A stretch of DNA of 64,000 nt, from assembly GCA_020744225.1 (NCBI GenBank), contig JAGMWG010000015.1:806001-870000 (forward strand). Reading direction: 5' to 3'. Within the stretch, counting starts at the first letter, position 1. Each line of letters begins with the position of its first letter. A model generated the notes under the pieces. The model was not told the origin of the DNA. It did not search any database and saw nothing but the letters and a program-made list of their open reading frames with translations. The DNA comes from Paraphoma chrysanthemicola (taxonomy: Eukaryota; Ascomycota; Dothideomycetes; Pleosporales; Phaeosphaeriaceae). Below, piece by piece: positions 11,674 to 22,911 of the stretch. The position numbers and the translations under genes were made by a program.

Positions 11674-12504
11674 ATGGCCGACCAACAGCTGCAGCAGCAA
11701 CAAGAAGAAGACGAGGATCTGAAGCTCCCGTTCTTCCCCCCTCCCCCACCATTCTACCAGCACTTCACCACCGAAAACAAAGAGCGCCTCAAGGAGATTG
11801 AGAACGAAGCTGCTCTAGATACCCTCACCGAAGATGACAACGCCGCAAAGCTCTCCGCTGAACAGATACTCGCCCTACCGACCGAATTGCGCTATCTCAT
11901 CCCTCCCGCACCGCCTGCAGACAATGGAGAATTCAAGGTTTTCGGCACCGTTACCAGCGCACGAGGCAGCGACGCCTTCGAAAAGACGATGGAGTGGATC
12001 AGTCGCACTCTAGCGGTGGATTATACTCTCGAGGGCTGGAAATACGAGCAACTGTACCCCTCCACCTCCGCCTCGTCCTCCGCGTCAGCCAGCATTGACC
12101 GCCAGCGCTACCTCTTCCGCTTCCTACGCAGCATACTCGTCGCATATATCGAATTACTTGGTATCGTAGCCATCAACCCGACATCCGAGCAAAAGAACCA
12201 GAAATTGAAGGATATCCTGACTATGGTCACAAATATGCATGCCTTGATCAATGAGTATAGGCCGCATCAGGCGCGAGAGACGTTAATACTGGAAATGGAG
12301 AGGCAGGTGGAGAGGAAGAAGAGGGAGATTGAGGGTGTGAGGAAGATGAAGGAGAGGGTGGGTGAGGTGCTGGAGGGATTTGGGAGAGAGATCCCAGCAG
12401 AGAAGGTGGCGGAGAATGGGGAAGTGGTTGTTGGAGAGGAAGAGAGAAGGAGGGACGCACAGAGGGGGATGTGGCGGGCGTTGGATGAAGTGCTGGGGCA
12501 ATGA
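11674..12504 (+). CDS. MED7: Mediator of RNA polymerase II transcription subunit 7
   Basis: Single exon, 276 aa, starting at an ATG in good context. Recognised from the diagnostic N-terminal proline run followed by FYQHFTTENKERLKEIENE, the LRYLIPPAPP block near residue 77, a helical core with RFLRSILVAYIELLGI, and the highly conserved NMHALINEYRPHQARETLI segment near residues 190-210. The charged C-terminal third is a predicted coiled coil. MED7 pairs with MED21 in the Mediator middle module, which bridges activators and RNA polymerase II. The fungal family is usually 220-280 aa, so this is full length. A Gln-rich start and Ser/Ala-rich loop around residue 130 are lineage-specific inserts. 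Confidence 0.95.
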   Translation: MADQQLQQQQEEDEDLKLPFFPPPPPFYQHFTTENKERLKEIENEAALDTLTEDDNAAKLSAEQILALPTELRYLIPPAPPADNGEFKVFGTVTSARGSDAFEKTMEWISRTLAVDYTLEGWKYEQLYPSTSASSSASASIDRQRYLFRFLRSILVAYIELLGIVAINPTSEQKNQKLKDILTMVTNMHALINEYRPHQARETLILEMERQVERKKREIEGVRKMKERVGEVLEGFGREIPAEKVAENGEVVVGEEERRRDAQRGMWRALDEVLGQ

Positions 12505-13065
12505 GACTCGCAATCTGAGAGTCAACGTGAAGACGTCGCGATAGACCTCTGACTCCCACTCGCAATTGTCATTCGAACCTAGGCAGTTGGATAACCCTCA
12601 AGAATGCCCGGCGACATCCTGCAGCATATCAAGTCAGCCACACGCCGCGCCCACCATCTCGGATACACGCAATATGGAGCCCTTGGCGCCTATACAACCG
12701 TTCGCGCTAGCAACATCGCCATGAATCAAGCGACGAGAATGACGTCACAAGAGCAGCGGCTCTGCTCTCCAGCGCTGAACTATCGCGAGCTCATCGGTAT
12801 CAGCTGTGAACCTTGTTGGTGTGGTGTCTCGGAACTTTCCGCCAGCTTTGAACGTGACACGGAAGGCGTCTGGCACGCGCTCATTCCAGCCATCAACGCG
12901 AGGAACGCGCAATCAGTCATTCAGCTCCCAAGACTGCGTAAAAAGCAAGAATGCCTAGGGAAGGGGTCAGCTATGCCTGAGTGTCATCTACAATCTACTT
13001 TTCCTCATTCCTACACACCCTAAAGATTTGCTACGACTTGAATATTCGCCCACCACCTTGTCAGC
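12505..13065. other. Intergenic with one weak open frame (12604-13023)
   Basis: Between MED7 and the DUF2235 gene, both on the plus strand. An ATG-started frame of 139 codons at 12604-13023 has no recognisable domain or signal peptide, and its composition is not clearly coding. I do not call it a gene. The remainder is presumed terminator and promoter. Confidence 0.4.
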
Positions 13066-14616
13066 ATGGGCTCAACGCCGTCGCCGCGCCCCATGAAGCG
13101 CCTGGTAATCTTCTGCGATGGCACTTGGGTCGGCCGCGAGACGAAAGTCGCAGGCGCTCCAGAAAGCAACATCCGCCAACTGGCCAACATGGTTGGCAAG
13201 GTGCGCTACAACGACGCCTCCAAGACAGAGTCTACTGTACACCAAATAATACCACACCCACGTTTACCAGCTGACGATATCGTTGCCGGCTACCAAGAGG
13301 GCGTCGGACTTAACCGCACGTTTCTGGAGTACATCTATGATGGCGCGACGGCCAGTGCCATCGGCGAGGAGTGCATCAGCGTCTACAAGTTCATCGTCGA
13401 AAATTTCACAGACGAGCACGAAATATGGCTCTTTGGGTTCTCGCGCGGAGCTTTCACTGTGCGATGTGTTGCTGGCATGATCAATAATTGCGGTATCATT
13501 CGGCGACGACCAGAGTACACCGACGACGAAATCGACAGATTGTGCTACGATGTATTTCGCACTTACAGATCGACAATCCCACAAGATGCACCTCATAGCG
13601 ACGAGTGCCACCGTTGCAAGGGAAACGCGGATCGTGTGTGGCCCGTCAAACGACCGATTCGCTTCATGGGCCTCATTGATACAGTCGGCGCTCTTGGCAT
13701 TCCACGACTGAACGCCGGCGTAGGCTTCGATTGGGCCCCATTCGAGTTCTTCGACCAGAATGTCTCGTCTGTGGTACAGCACGTCTTTCACGCTCCTTCG
13801 CTTCACGATCGGTTATGGATCTTCCAGCCATGTCTTGTCTACCCTGGCGAAGTCGAGGGGAAAGAGAAAGCAAACGTACGCCAAAAATGGTTTCCAGGCA
13901 CGCACTACGATCTCGGACGTATGACATTCCGATTCGTACGACAGAGCCCAATGAATCGGATCGAAGGCGTCCTAGGCTTCCTCCCAGACCTCCTTTCCAG
14001 AACCATATTCCCCAATGAAGTCCTCTCAGACTGCGTACTGCGATGGATACTCCAAGGCATTCAGGAAGTCGGCAACGACACAGTCATACCGGATATCGAC
14101 GAACGAATCGAGCTCCTTGACACACGCATCGCAAACCCAGCGCCGAACTCGACCGGTAGCGGCGACATCTACGGCGACGTACTCAATTACGCACCAGGCG
14201 GTATCATACTCGGAAGCATTCAGCGCATATCCAGATTCTTCACATCACTCCTCAACTCCGTCCTGCCTCGCCTCGGTGACAACATCCAGCAACTCCTTGG
14301 CATCAAAACCGTCATCGGCATTCTGACGGCTACAGCAGACCGAAGGATTCCGGGCACCGAGGCAGATGTGTTTCCGTATGCCCAGAAACAACCGGTGCAA
14401 TTGGATGACGGAGAGGTGCAGGTAAATGTGGCGAAGAATGCGCAGATGGAGGGCAAGAACGAGTGGGGCAAAGAGCGGTATAAGAGTCGGACGTGGGAGA
14501 ATTATGTCTTGTGGAGGGAGGTGTTTGGGAGGAAAGACGGGATGAATGGGAATGGTGTTAAGAACCGGAATGGCTATGGGAACGGAAACGGTGCGGGGGC
14601 GGAACATGTGCATTGA
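13066..14616 (+). CDS. DUF2235 alpha/beta-hydrolase (T6SS Tle1-like phospholipase family)
   Basis: Intronless 516-aa protein. It opens with KRLVIFCDGTW (residues 11-21), the hallmark start of DUF2235 domains, and contains SNIRQLANM, the nucleophile elbow GFSRGAFTVR near residue 124 and FMGLIDTVGALG near residue 200, which carries a conserved Asp. The family is named for uncharacterised fungal proteins and bacterial Tle1 phospholipase effectors, with a Ser-Asp-His triad. In fungi the substrate is generally unknown; lipid or ester hydrolysis is inferred. The C-terminus is Asn/Gly-rich and probably disordered. No secretion signal is visible, so it is likely cytoplasmic. Confidence 0.9.
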   Translation: MGSTPSPRPMKRLVIFCDGTWVGRETKVAGAPESNIRQLANMVGKVRYNDASKTESTVHQIIPHPRLPADDIVAGYQEGVGLNRTFLEYIYDGATASAIGEECISVYKFIVENFTDEHEIWLFGFSRGAFTVRCVAGMINNCGIIRRRPEYTDDEIDRLCYDVFRTYRSTIPQDAPHSDECHRCKGNADRVWPVKRPIRFMGLIDTVGALGIPRLNAGVGFDWAPFEFFDQNVSSVVQHVFHAPSLHDRLWIFQPCLVYPGEVEGKEKANVRQKWFPGTHYDLGRMTFRFVRQSPMNRIEGVLGFLPDLLSRTIFPNEVLSDCVLRWILQGIQEVGNDTVIPDIDERIELLDTRIANPAPNSTGSGDIYGDVLNYAPGGIILGSIQRISRFFTSLLNSVLPRLGDNIQQLLGIKTVIGILTATADRRIPGTEADVFPYAQKQPVQLDDGEVQVNVAKNAQMEGKNEWGKERYKSRTWENYVLWREVFGRKDGMNGNGVKNRNGYGNGNGAGAEHVH

Positions 14617-15067
14617 TCTAGGGTCCTCGGTGTTCGACGGGCGTACCTTTGTTAGCTTCGTGTCATGCTTAGGAAGAACCCACGATCCGACTCACGATGC
14701 ACTGTTTCGATTTCTTCCTAGCCTCTACGTCCCGGGTCGAGCAGAAGGTTTTCCATACGACCATTATTAGTAAAGTGATCAATCGACATAAAAGCAGAAT
14801 GGGCTAGGCACAGTTATTTTGACAGAGCAGGTGATTAAAGTTCAGACCCCTGGCTGGCGATTCTGATTATGAGCAGTCAAAGCTGGTGAAATTAACTCCT
14901 TCCATGCAGTTCCCACTCTATACACCTTTTTCAAATGATTTGCAAAACATGTCTCAAAACATGCCCATATCGTCTCCAATTCCACTGCGTCACTTCCTCC
15001 GCGCGAATGCCACAGCTGCCACTATCTCCTTCCCTCCTTCCTCATTTTCACCATCCACTTTCCCTTC
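14617..15067. other. Convergent 3' region
   Basis: Lies between the stops of the plus-strand DUF2235 gene and the minus-strand small membrane protein gene. It should contain both polyadenylation regions. Nothing else is seen. Confidence 0.5.
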
Positions 15068-15496
15068 CTACATCGCCAGCGCCGCGTGCCTTGCATCCGG
15101 CGGCGGACCCTGTGCCGCCGCGGGCACCGGTCTCTGCGGGGTCTGTGTCTGCGTCTGCACCGGCGCACTGTACGTATCCAGCTCATGTTCGCTGCCCTCA
15201 TGTTCCTTGTACACGGGCGGCGCCTGGCTCGTCACTCGTCCATTCATCAGATCCGCGAACCCCACTTCCCGGCCTGGGTTCTGCGCGCGCAGTTTGCGCA
15301 GCTGCTTGGGGTACAGCCACATAATGCCGATACCGAGACCGAGGACAAGTGCGGCGCCGGGAATGCAGATGCTGAGCGCGACAATGGGGCCTGTTTCGAG
15401 GCGTTTTTGGAGGTGGTGTGTGGCTTGTTCTTGTGTAGGCAGTGCGGTGGCGAGGTGCACGAGTGCAAAGAGCACCGGGAGCAGGGTTGACAGCAT
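15068..15496 (-). CDS. Small one-pass membrane protein, unknown function
   Basis: Single exon, 142 aa, ATG at 15496. The first 18 residues (M-L-S-T-L-L-P-V-L-F-A-L-V-H-L-A-T-A) form a clear signal peptide. A short lumenal/extracellular segment precedes a hydrophobic helix at about residues 38-60 (VALSICIPGAALVLGLGIGIM) and a basic stop-transfer sequence (YPKQLRKLR). The cytoplasmic tail is Pro/Gln-rich. The topology predicts a type I membrane protein. I do not recognise the family. The layout of signal, short ectodomain, TM and Pro-rich tail is common among fungal surface proteins, but no function can be assigned. Confidence 0.6.
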   Translation of the reverse strand: MLSTLLPVLFALVHLATALPTQEQATHHLQKRLETGPIVALSICIPGAALVLGLGIGIMWLYPKQLRKLRAQNPGREVGFADLMNGRVTSQAPPVYKEHEGSEHELDTYSAPVQTQTQTPQRPVPAAAQGPPPDARHAALAM

Positions 15497-16282
15497 GGTT
15501 GGCGAGTATCCCGTAGGTAAATGGCGTGAGATCCGCGAGGAAAAGGAACCAGGGCACCAAAAGTGAAGTTTTGTGGCAATCAGAGCGAGCAGTTCAAACC
15601 CGCGAGCCTGGCGGCGGCGTTGTTATAAAGCAACCCGGAACCCGCGTGTAACCCGTACTGCAGGGCCGTCAACGCCGCATGCCACCTGCCTTATCGAGCG
15701 GCACGTAAGGCGTGAGAGCGGTACGCTGGGTGGCTTAGCGCTGACGCCGACCGTGTGCGAGAACAAGCTTGTTATTTGCTTGAGAATCTTCGATGATGGT
15801 CCTGGAGCGCTGGTTGCGCGCGGCGCTAGGATGGGAGGGGAAGGTGCAGGATCACAAGCTTCGCTTGGCGGGTGGGGCGAAGAGGCTCGCTTGTGGGCTT
15901 GTTTGTTGGGATGGATGCTTGCGGTGTCGATGCCGAGGTTGGAATGGTGGGCGGTGGAAGGATTATGGAAGGGCGAATGCTGATGCTGACAGGTCTGAAT
16001 GGGGTGAGAAGGAGCGATCTGGATGTGGATGCATGGGGAAGTGGATAATGATCTGAAAAGCGCTTGTAAGGTTCAATTGGGAAGCTACCCCGCGGTGACT
16101 ACAAAGTCCCATAAGTATCCACAGCGCACCATCGCTGACATTCCTCAATACGAATGTATTGAACACACAAACCTTACACTATAAGCGACCCAAGTCTCGA
16201 AACCATTCAGGAAACAATTTCATGCCGATTTCTAGCATCCACCCTTTCCGACCTATGCACATCCACTCCTCTCCATTTTCCC
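15497..16282. other. Intergenic, no gene supported
   Basis: Open frames on the plus strand at 15573-16056 lack any recognisable domain and are GC-composition artefacts as far as I can tell. The region should carry the promoter of the small membrane protein and the 3' end of the MDR gene at 16283. Confidence 0.4.
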
Positions 16283-17459
16283 TTACTCCTCCTTCCCAGC
16301 TCCAGGCGTGTCCGCAATTTTATACACCAACTTCTTCGCACTCACCTTATTCTCGAACAATTTCTTCACGCCCTCGCCCACACTCTCCAATCCCCCGGGC
16401 ATAACCTCGTACGGATGCCCCTTGAACCTTCCTTCCGCCAATAGTCTCCCCAAATACCGATAAAACACATACGCAAAGTCCCCATCTTTCCTCGCTTCTT
16501 CCTCGCTCCGATACATATGCGCCTTTCCATACGCACTACTCACAAACGTCCGACTAAACCTCACCGATGTCGGGAATCCCCAATCCGCCGGGCCTTCCGG
16601 GCTCGTCGGGAATGGATTTGACGATGGCGGATCAACCATATTGATATGCGCTGCACCCTTCCCACCACCATTGCGCTCATCCGTGAACACAGCAAGAATA
16701 TGTTTCCAGCTCGATTTATTCGAAATCGCATCAAATGCATGCAACAACTGTTTCCCATCCAATGCGGCGAGCACATCCTCGACCACATTGCCCTTGCGAT
16801 AATCAATAATATGCGTCGCGGCATCAAGACTCTTGACGAAGTCGATACCGTTTCCAGCAACGGTGATTATTGGCCCCAAGCCAGATAATTTGGCGAGTTT
16901 GAGCGCAAATGCGCCAACGGTAGATGCACCGCCGTATATCAAAATAGGCGTGTTCTGCGCAGAATTATTTGTCACCCAAGGTAATGGTAGATCGAGATGC
17001 TGATACAAAGCCAATGCAGCAGTCATACTCGCCAACGGCATCGTAGCTGCTTCTTCGAACTCAATGTTCGAAGGCAATTTGAACGTCGTACTCGCCGGCG
17101 CGATGGCATACTCGGCGTAACTCCCGTGCGGCGTGAACATGCGGTGGAAAGCAGCAACGCGATCGCCAGGCGCAAATTCGTAGACTTGCGAGCCCACGGC
17201 AGAAACGATGCCCGCGATGTCGTCGCCTTGATTGATGCCAGATGAGGGGTCGTGCGATGCCGAGGCTTTCCAGTCTTTGGGATTCGAGGACGTAGCGTGG
17301 ACCTTGATGAGGATGTCGTGAGGCGAGGGCGAGCTGGTGGGGAGTTAGTGGAGGTGGATTGAGGCGGGGTGGTGATGAGAGGAGAGGGACGAACGGAATG
17401 GGAACTTCACGCCTCGTGGCGGTGACAGAGGGCTTTCCACTGATGGTGTATTCGAGCAT
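16283..17459 (-). CDS. MDR-family quinone oxidoreductase-like protein
   Basis: Two exons, about 371 aa. Exon 1 starts at the ATG at 17459 (MLEYTISGKPSV). The 61-nt intron 17334-17394 (GTTCGT...CACCAG, with branch-like CACTAAC) joins it to SPSPHDILIKVHATSSNPKDW, the expected GroES-like N-terminus. The nucleotide-binding motif is IYGGASTVGAFALKLAKLSG near residue 165, followed by a conserved DYRKG segment. The long C-terminal catalytic part (DWGFPTSVRFSRTFVSSAYG) resembles fungal zinc-binding dehydrogenase-like reductases of unknown substrate. An unspliced reading would wrongly start at an internal Met (17197). NADPH-dependent reduction of a quinone or enone is the family role; the substrate is unknown. 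Confidence 0.85.
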
Positions 17460-18184
17460 GATGGATCGTGCTTGGTGAATCGGTGCGTAGTGCGCAGTGT
17501 ATAAACTACGATAGATGGACGTGGTCAGAGGCTTGTGTAATTTTGTGCAATAGGTAAGTCCCCAACTTCTCAAGACTGCTTGACGTAAAACAGGAATTTT
17601 TATGCAAAACATATAGCCCTTCATGAATCCCGTTCTCACATTCTTATATCCATGGGATATCCCCTCTCGCATTATTACAATTGCAGCGCCGATACCATGA
17701 TCCATTCGGCATCGATTTCCAAGCAGAACGCCTCATAACCTGTTTTTAGTAGCGCTTTGCATCGGCTGCTCCACTCTATTACCTCTACGTTATATTCTTG
17801 ATTTTGTGAACAATGGGTAGCTCACTCGGTGCTAACTCGGCTTTGGCGGTGCGATGCACGTCAGGATGACAAAGCCAGTCCTAGAGGCTCTGCGTCCAAT
17901 ACTTTTAATTGAGATGACATATGATCAGTATACTTACATAAACAATAGTTATGCGAGAGATTGGCTAATTGTTCATTTTGTATTGAGACGCTCCCTGGAA
18001 GTAAAAATTCATCGCAGCGCGGATTGTACTTGCGCCGTAATCAAGATTCACAAAGTCAGCAAAGTCCCATCGTTTGAGACTAATCCTTCCTTCAGCAATC
18101 AGACCTTTGCAATGTAATTGGTGATCAAGTACACATGTATTACAGCATGTGATTATTGTACCCCAATTGTACTCAGGCAACCAT
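17460..18184. other. Intergenic, no gene supported
   Basis: About 725 bp between two minus-strand genes. The frames here are short and overlap on both strands. Nothing recognised. Confidence 0.5.
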
Positions 18185-20359
18185 CTACGACACCTTATCC
18201 TTTCTCACCACAATCACCCGTCCATCAACTTCCTCCAATTGCACCAGCACGCCCTCTTTCCCATTTTCCTTGAGCCACCTCCCCATCATCTTATCGTCGC
18301 GCGAATTCACGTCTCTGATCCAGTCCTCCGTCGCCGGACCAAGTAATTGTGACACCGCGGCCCACGCATTGCCCACGCGACTCAGTTTCCCCGCGCGACA
18401 GAAAAGCAACGTCACTACAATGACTACAACAAGATGGATACCTAGGACGCTTACTACGATGGTGTATCCCATCCAGCCCTTCGGTCGCGTCACCTGAACG
18501 AGAGACACACGCATCGATGATGCAGCTTTATCAAATGTATTCATGCGATCGCGATACGCAATTGCGCAGAGCGTAGTAAAGTACGCTTGTAGTGCGAGCG
18601 CAGGGTTCCGTGTCGATCGTGCGATTCGTGTGAAAGCTGCGTATTGTGCTCTGTTGATCATGGTGCCGTAGATATTGTCTTTGACTTTGCTAAGGGCCTC
18701 CGTTGTTGCATATCGAGCTGATGATGACAACACTTTCCCCGTGCGATAGGTCCATTCCCATGAGCGGGGTGCCAAAGTAAAGAGCCCACGAGACTCTGCA
18801 GATCTGATGGGATCCAGCTGTTGTAATATTTCAGTCGTGTCATATGCGGCATCGGGGATACTCCAGGATATAGTGGGCTCAGGGTGAGCGGGAAGAGATC
18901 GCGTGGCGTGGATGTCAAGCTCCTGGGCATCGAATGCTGTCAGACAGAGAGTAACCTGTACGGTGACGACAGTGGCTTTGCTTGAGTCATTGGCTTGCAA
19001 GGTCACCGTTTCCCACACATCGGAGCCATCCATGGTCGTGACCGCTTCAGCGAGTGTAGCGTTGACAATGAGGTATGACTGTCCGACCTGTTCTTTTCCT
19101 GCAGTGCTCATGACAGAGTATATCCCTTGAAAATCGTTAGCAATGCGCCATTGGTATGGGCGTAGCTAACGCGGTTTTACTATGGATTTGCTGGCAACCA
19201 AGCCATACATACCTTGCTCATAGCCTCGGTACCTACCGCTACAAATTGCGAGCGGCCAGACCCATTTCCGCACCTCAGTGTAGTTCTTCCAGGATATTGC
19301 ACTGAAGCTGCAATCAAAAGATACGGATACATAGTCTCCGCCGGGGTACTCGGGGTCTTGAATGAGGCCTTCAGGCTTCGAGTCGACATCTGCCTGGCCT
19401 ACCAAACGATAGCCTTTGCCCGTCGAGAATACAATGTCCTTGAATTTTGGCTTCAAACATACGACTCTTGTATCTACCACTGTGCCAAATCCGTGGTATT
19501 CTGTCATTAGGCTGCGCTCGTTTGCGTCCCTCACAGGGAGGAAGGCTCGCATAACAGTCCCAGTGTCCATGATGCCAGGGCCAGTATATGGTGCAAAGCC
19601 ACTGCGCCATCCGGTTGTCGAAGAGTCGGATGAGGACGCATTTAAAGTCCATTCGGCGAAGGCTGGATACTCGATCGGGGTGTTGTGTATGAAAGATATC
19701 GAGGATGAATCTCCCAAATATGCGCCCTGACCTGATACATTAAAGCCGTAATATGTTCGATCGATACTGCTAGCAACAGGAAGCGAATTGATGCCAACTT
19801 GAGAGAGTAGGACTGTGGAGCTGAATTGCAGCAATAGCGTCGTGAAACAGAGAAGTAAAGCCAGCATGCCCAAGTGGAATGACCCATGGTGCCACCTTGC
19901 GCCCCTAACGGCCAGTAAGGTCCACGGTCCGGTATTGTCGTATCTCATTATGGACATCGCAGCGGCTGTTTGTAGTCGAACCGTACCAGCTTGGAGCAGA
20001 ATCGCCGCAAGCATCGACGTACAGATCATCGCTTGAACGGCGGTAGTCCATCGTAGAATGAGAGATGTGATGGTTACTGATCGAGTAGCCCAACCTGAGA
20101 GAACGATCCGCAGCCATGTCGCGTTTTTGGTGTCAGCTGCCCACAGAAAAGTGAGAAAAGCAAGACAAATAAAGCAGATAATGTACGAGCACACAAGTAA
20201 TGTCAGCTGAAATTTTCCGAGTCGCGATGCAAACCCAAAGCTATGGTTATGGCGCAGACTCCCTCTATCGGAACGGTTCTCGCTGCTCAGTAGACTCGTG
20301 GCTTCTTGATAGGCGGGGGTTGGATTCTTATTCTGGATTTGCAGCTCGTGTGTTTCCAT
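18185..20359 (-). CDS. Large multi-pass fungal membrane protein, unknown function
   Basis: Two exons separated by an 87-nt intron at 19126-19212 (GTATGT...TTGCTAACG...TTCAAG) give about 695 aa. The start is the ATG at 20359. After a hydrophilic N-terminus there are TM helices near residues 50-75, 105-125 and 165-190, then a long extracytoplasmic region of about 400 residues rich in Ser/Thr and N-glycosylation sequons, and a last TM (GYTIVVSVLGIHLVVVIVVTLLF) followed by a short basic tail. This few-TM, large-ectodomain, one-TM layout is frequent in uncharacterised fungal membrane proteins. I recognise no catalytic or transport motif. Reading without the intron would give two false separate proteins. 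Confidence 0.7.
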
Positions 20360-21116
20360 GCTTGTTACCTACGAAACATGAAATATGAACTGGTATGAGG
20401 GCTGGCCACAGTTGCTGTCGAACGAGCCTTTCTTGTATGGCACTATGTCTGAAATTGACCATTACAGCCACGCGGGTTCACTTCCCGTGCGGCTGAGCGT
20501 CCATCGCGATCTCGCCCGCTTGACAAGCGAAGTCGAAGCTGGGCAGACCAATGAGGTTTTGACCAAGACGCCGTTGTCGTGAAGGCTTGTGGCATCGTTG
20601 CGAGCGTGAGGTAACCATTGGATGCCTTTGGATGCGTAAGCTGCCTGCCAGACATTGGTGAAGAGAACACGCTCACATGCTCTGAACCGAATTTTGTCTG
20701 TAAGCTTGCGGGTATTCAGGAATGATCTAATCGATACCAGTGTGAGAGCAGGTATAAGTCCTGTGCGGGGTAGCTTCGCAATGCACTCGTACAGAAGGCG
20801 CAACATGTCCACGTGACGTCGTTTATCCACCCACACTGAGGCGCCGAAGATGTTGAACAATAGATTCACCAGAACCAATTAATAGCCAGTATCTCTATCT
20901 TTAGTCCGTCACTGTACACACGCAACTTCCCAAAATCACATTCGCATCAACGGCACGACTACCCTGCAGAAGAGCAAAGTGGCGTTAGCAGAACTCATGC
21001 ATCGAAATATGCGACTTGGATCTCACTGCAAGCGAGTAGAGAAAGATACTATGCTAACCACGAAAGGACATAACTTGTTGAACACACGCATCCAAATACT
21101 CAAATATCATATCATG
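20360..21116. other. Intergenic flank left of the transposon
   Basis: A minus-strand frame at 20462-20878 is open but has no ATG near its 5' end and no recognisable domain. The region holds the promoter of the membrane protein gene and the transposon target-site flank. Confidence 0.4.
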
Positions 21117-21118
21117 TA

Positions 21119-21174
21119 ACGTGTTTTACAAGCGAGGCGTCCATACAAGCGAGGCGTCCACCCCACCAACTTTG
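21119..21174 (+). repeat. Left terminal inverted repeat
   Basis: 56 bp, exact reverse complement of 22912-22967. Contains two tandem 17-nt sub-repeats differing only in the last base. Confidence 0.97.
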
Positions 21175-21199
21175 AGTAGCCTTCCAACTTTAATCAGTT

Positions 21200-22846
21200 A
21201 TGCCTCAACCTCAACAAACTCTGTTACGCTCATCCGAAGCTGATATACAGCTTACTCTATCATCCCTTAATAAGCGTCAATTTAAGACTGAGAGAGCTGC
21301 TATCCAGACGTTTAATGTCCCTCGAACGACGCTGCGCGACCGACGCGCTGGCAAGCCTGCCCGACGCGATTGCCAGCCCAACTCAAAGAAGCTTACCCAG
21401 CTAGAGGAGGAGGTGATTGTTAGACATATACTCGACCTTGATCAACGTGGATTCGCGCCTACGTACGCAGCTGTACGTGATATGGCTGATAAGCTGCTAG
21501 CTGCGCGCTCTGCTGGTCACGTTGGCGTCCACTGGGCGCGCAACTTTGTCAAGCGTACAGACAGTCTTACGACGCGTTTCAACCGGCCATACGATAGGCA
21601 GAGAGCTCTGTGTGAGGATCCTATCCTTATACAACGCTGGTTTGAGCTCGTAGAGGAGACAAAGGCCAAGTACGGCATCTGCGACGAGGACGTCTATAAC
21701 TTTGACGAGGCTGGCTTCATGATGGGCAAGATCACGACTCAGCTTGTCGTAACAGGGTCAGAGAGGAGAGGCAGGCCAAAGGCTGTTCAGCCTGGCAATC
21801 GCGAGTGGGTGACTGTAATTGCTGCAATCAACGCTGCTGGCTGGGCTATCCCACCCTTCCTCATCTTTGCTGGCCAGTATCACCTGTCTGCCTGGTACGA
21901 GGAGGATATCCCACGCGACTGGGTGATCGCAGTCAGCGACAACGGCTGGACAAACAACGACCTTGGAGTTGCGTGGTTAAAGCACTTCAACGCTCACACG
22001 AAGACTCGTGTTGTAGGTGCGCGTCGCCTGCTCGTCCTTGATGGCCATGAGAGTCACCACTCTCTTGAATTTCAAGAGCTTTGCAAGGAGAACAATATCT
22101 ATACGCTCTGTATGCCACCTCACTCATCTCACCTGCTGCAGCCTCTTGATGTTGGCTGCTTCTCGCCACTAAAGCGCGCGTACAGCCGCGAGGTTGAGGC
22201 TCTTATCCGACACCACATCAACCACATTACAAAGCTTGAGTTTCTGCCAGCTTTCAAGGCAGCCTTTACACGCGCGTTCACGACAGCTAATATCTGCTCA
22301 GCCTTTCGAGGCGCAGGCCTTGTACCTCTCCAGCCAGAGGCTGTCTTGTTAAAGCTAGACATACAGCTGCGTACACCAACACCTGCTGCTCTGCCAGAGG
22401 CTGTCTGGCAGGCTCGTACGCCGAGTAACGCGCGTGAGCTTGAGGCTCAATCAACGCTAATTCGCGAGCGCGTACGCCAACACAAGAGCTCCTCGCCTGC
22501 GTCGATTATTGAGGCAATCAACCAGCTCAAGAAGGGCGCTGAGGTGATGATCCTGTCAGCTGAGCTGATGCGCGAGAGGATCACCAGCCTTGAGAAGGCT
22601 AACGAGGCAGCGTCAAAGCGAAAGCAGCGCAAGAAAAAGCGTGTACAGAAGCAGGGAGTCTTGACAAAGGGAGCTGGCGAGGATATACTCGCCCAACGTG
22701 AGGCTAATCAACAGATTGCTCGTGAAGAGCGTCAAGGTGGAGAGCAATCAGGCCTTAGCCGCCAGGCTCTTGCGCGCTGTAGCAGGTGCAGAGAGACTGG
22801 GCACAACGCACGTACGTGTAAAAAAGACTCTGTAGATACTACTTGA
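21200..22846 (+). CDS. Pogo/Fot-type DDE transposase with C-terminal zinc knuckle
   Basis: Intronless 548-aa transposase starting 26 bp inside the left TIR. The N-terminal helix-turn-helix (Psq-type, TFNVPRTTLRDRRAG near residue 35) is followed by a CENP-B-like DNA-binding domain (about 65-145) and the DDE_1 catalytic domain. The three acidic residues are in NFDEAGF (about 174), LVLDGHESHH (about 275) and LLQPLDVGCF. The second and third Asp are 35 residues apart, giving DD35D as in fungal Fot1-type elements. A basic coiled-coil region follows, and the protein ends with a CCHC knuckle (CSRCRETGHNARTC). No stop or frameshift, so it is potentially active. Confidence 0.96.
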   Translation: MPQPQQTLLRSSEADIQLTLSSLNKRQFKTERAAIQTFNVPRTTLRDRRAGKPARRDCQPNSKKLTQLEEEVIVRHILDLDQRGFAPTYAAVRDMADKLLAARSAGHVGVHWARNFVKRTDSLTTRFNRPYDRQRALCEDPILIQRWFELVEETKAKYGICDEDVYNFDEAGFMMGKITTQLVVTGSERRGRPKAVQPGNREWVTVIAAINAAGWAIPPFLIFAGQYHLSAWYEEDIPRDWVIAVSDNGWTNNDLGVAWLKHFNAHTKTRVVGARRLLVLDGHESHHSLEFQELCKENNIYTLCMPPHSSHLLQPLDVGCFSPLKRAYSREVEALIRHHINHITKLEFLPAFKAAFTRAFTTANICSAFRGAGLVPLQPEAVLLKLDIQLRTPTPAALPEAVWQARTPSNARELEAQSTLIRERVRQHKSSSPASIIEAINQLKKGAEVMILSAELMRERITSLEKANEAASKRKQRKKKRVQKQGVLTKGAGEDILAQREANQQIAREERQGGEQSGLSRQALARCSRCRETGHNARTCKKDSVDTT

Positions 22847-22911
22847 TCTATTGTATTAATAGCTATATACTGCTATATATCGTAGTTGAGTTGTACGCTC
22901 AAAGAGGCGCG

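Noticed and set aside
12604..13023. 139-codon plus-strand frame upstream of DUF2235
   Set aside because: No domain, signal peptide or homology recognised; could be chance or a leader region.
15573..15607. B-box-like GTTCAAACCC, possible tRNA
   Set aside because: No matching A box or cloverleaf could be drawn around it.
20462..20878. Minus-strand open frame of 138 codons
   Set aside because: It does not begin with ATG, has no recognisable domain and overlaps an opposite-strand frame.
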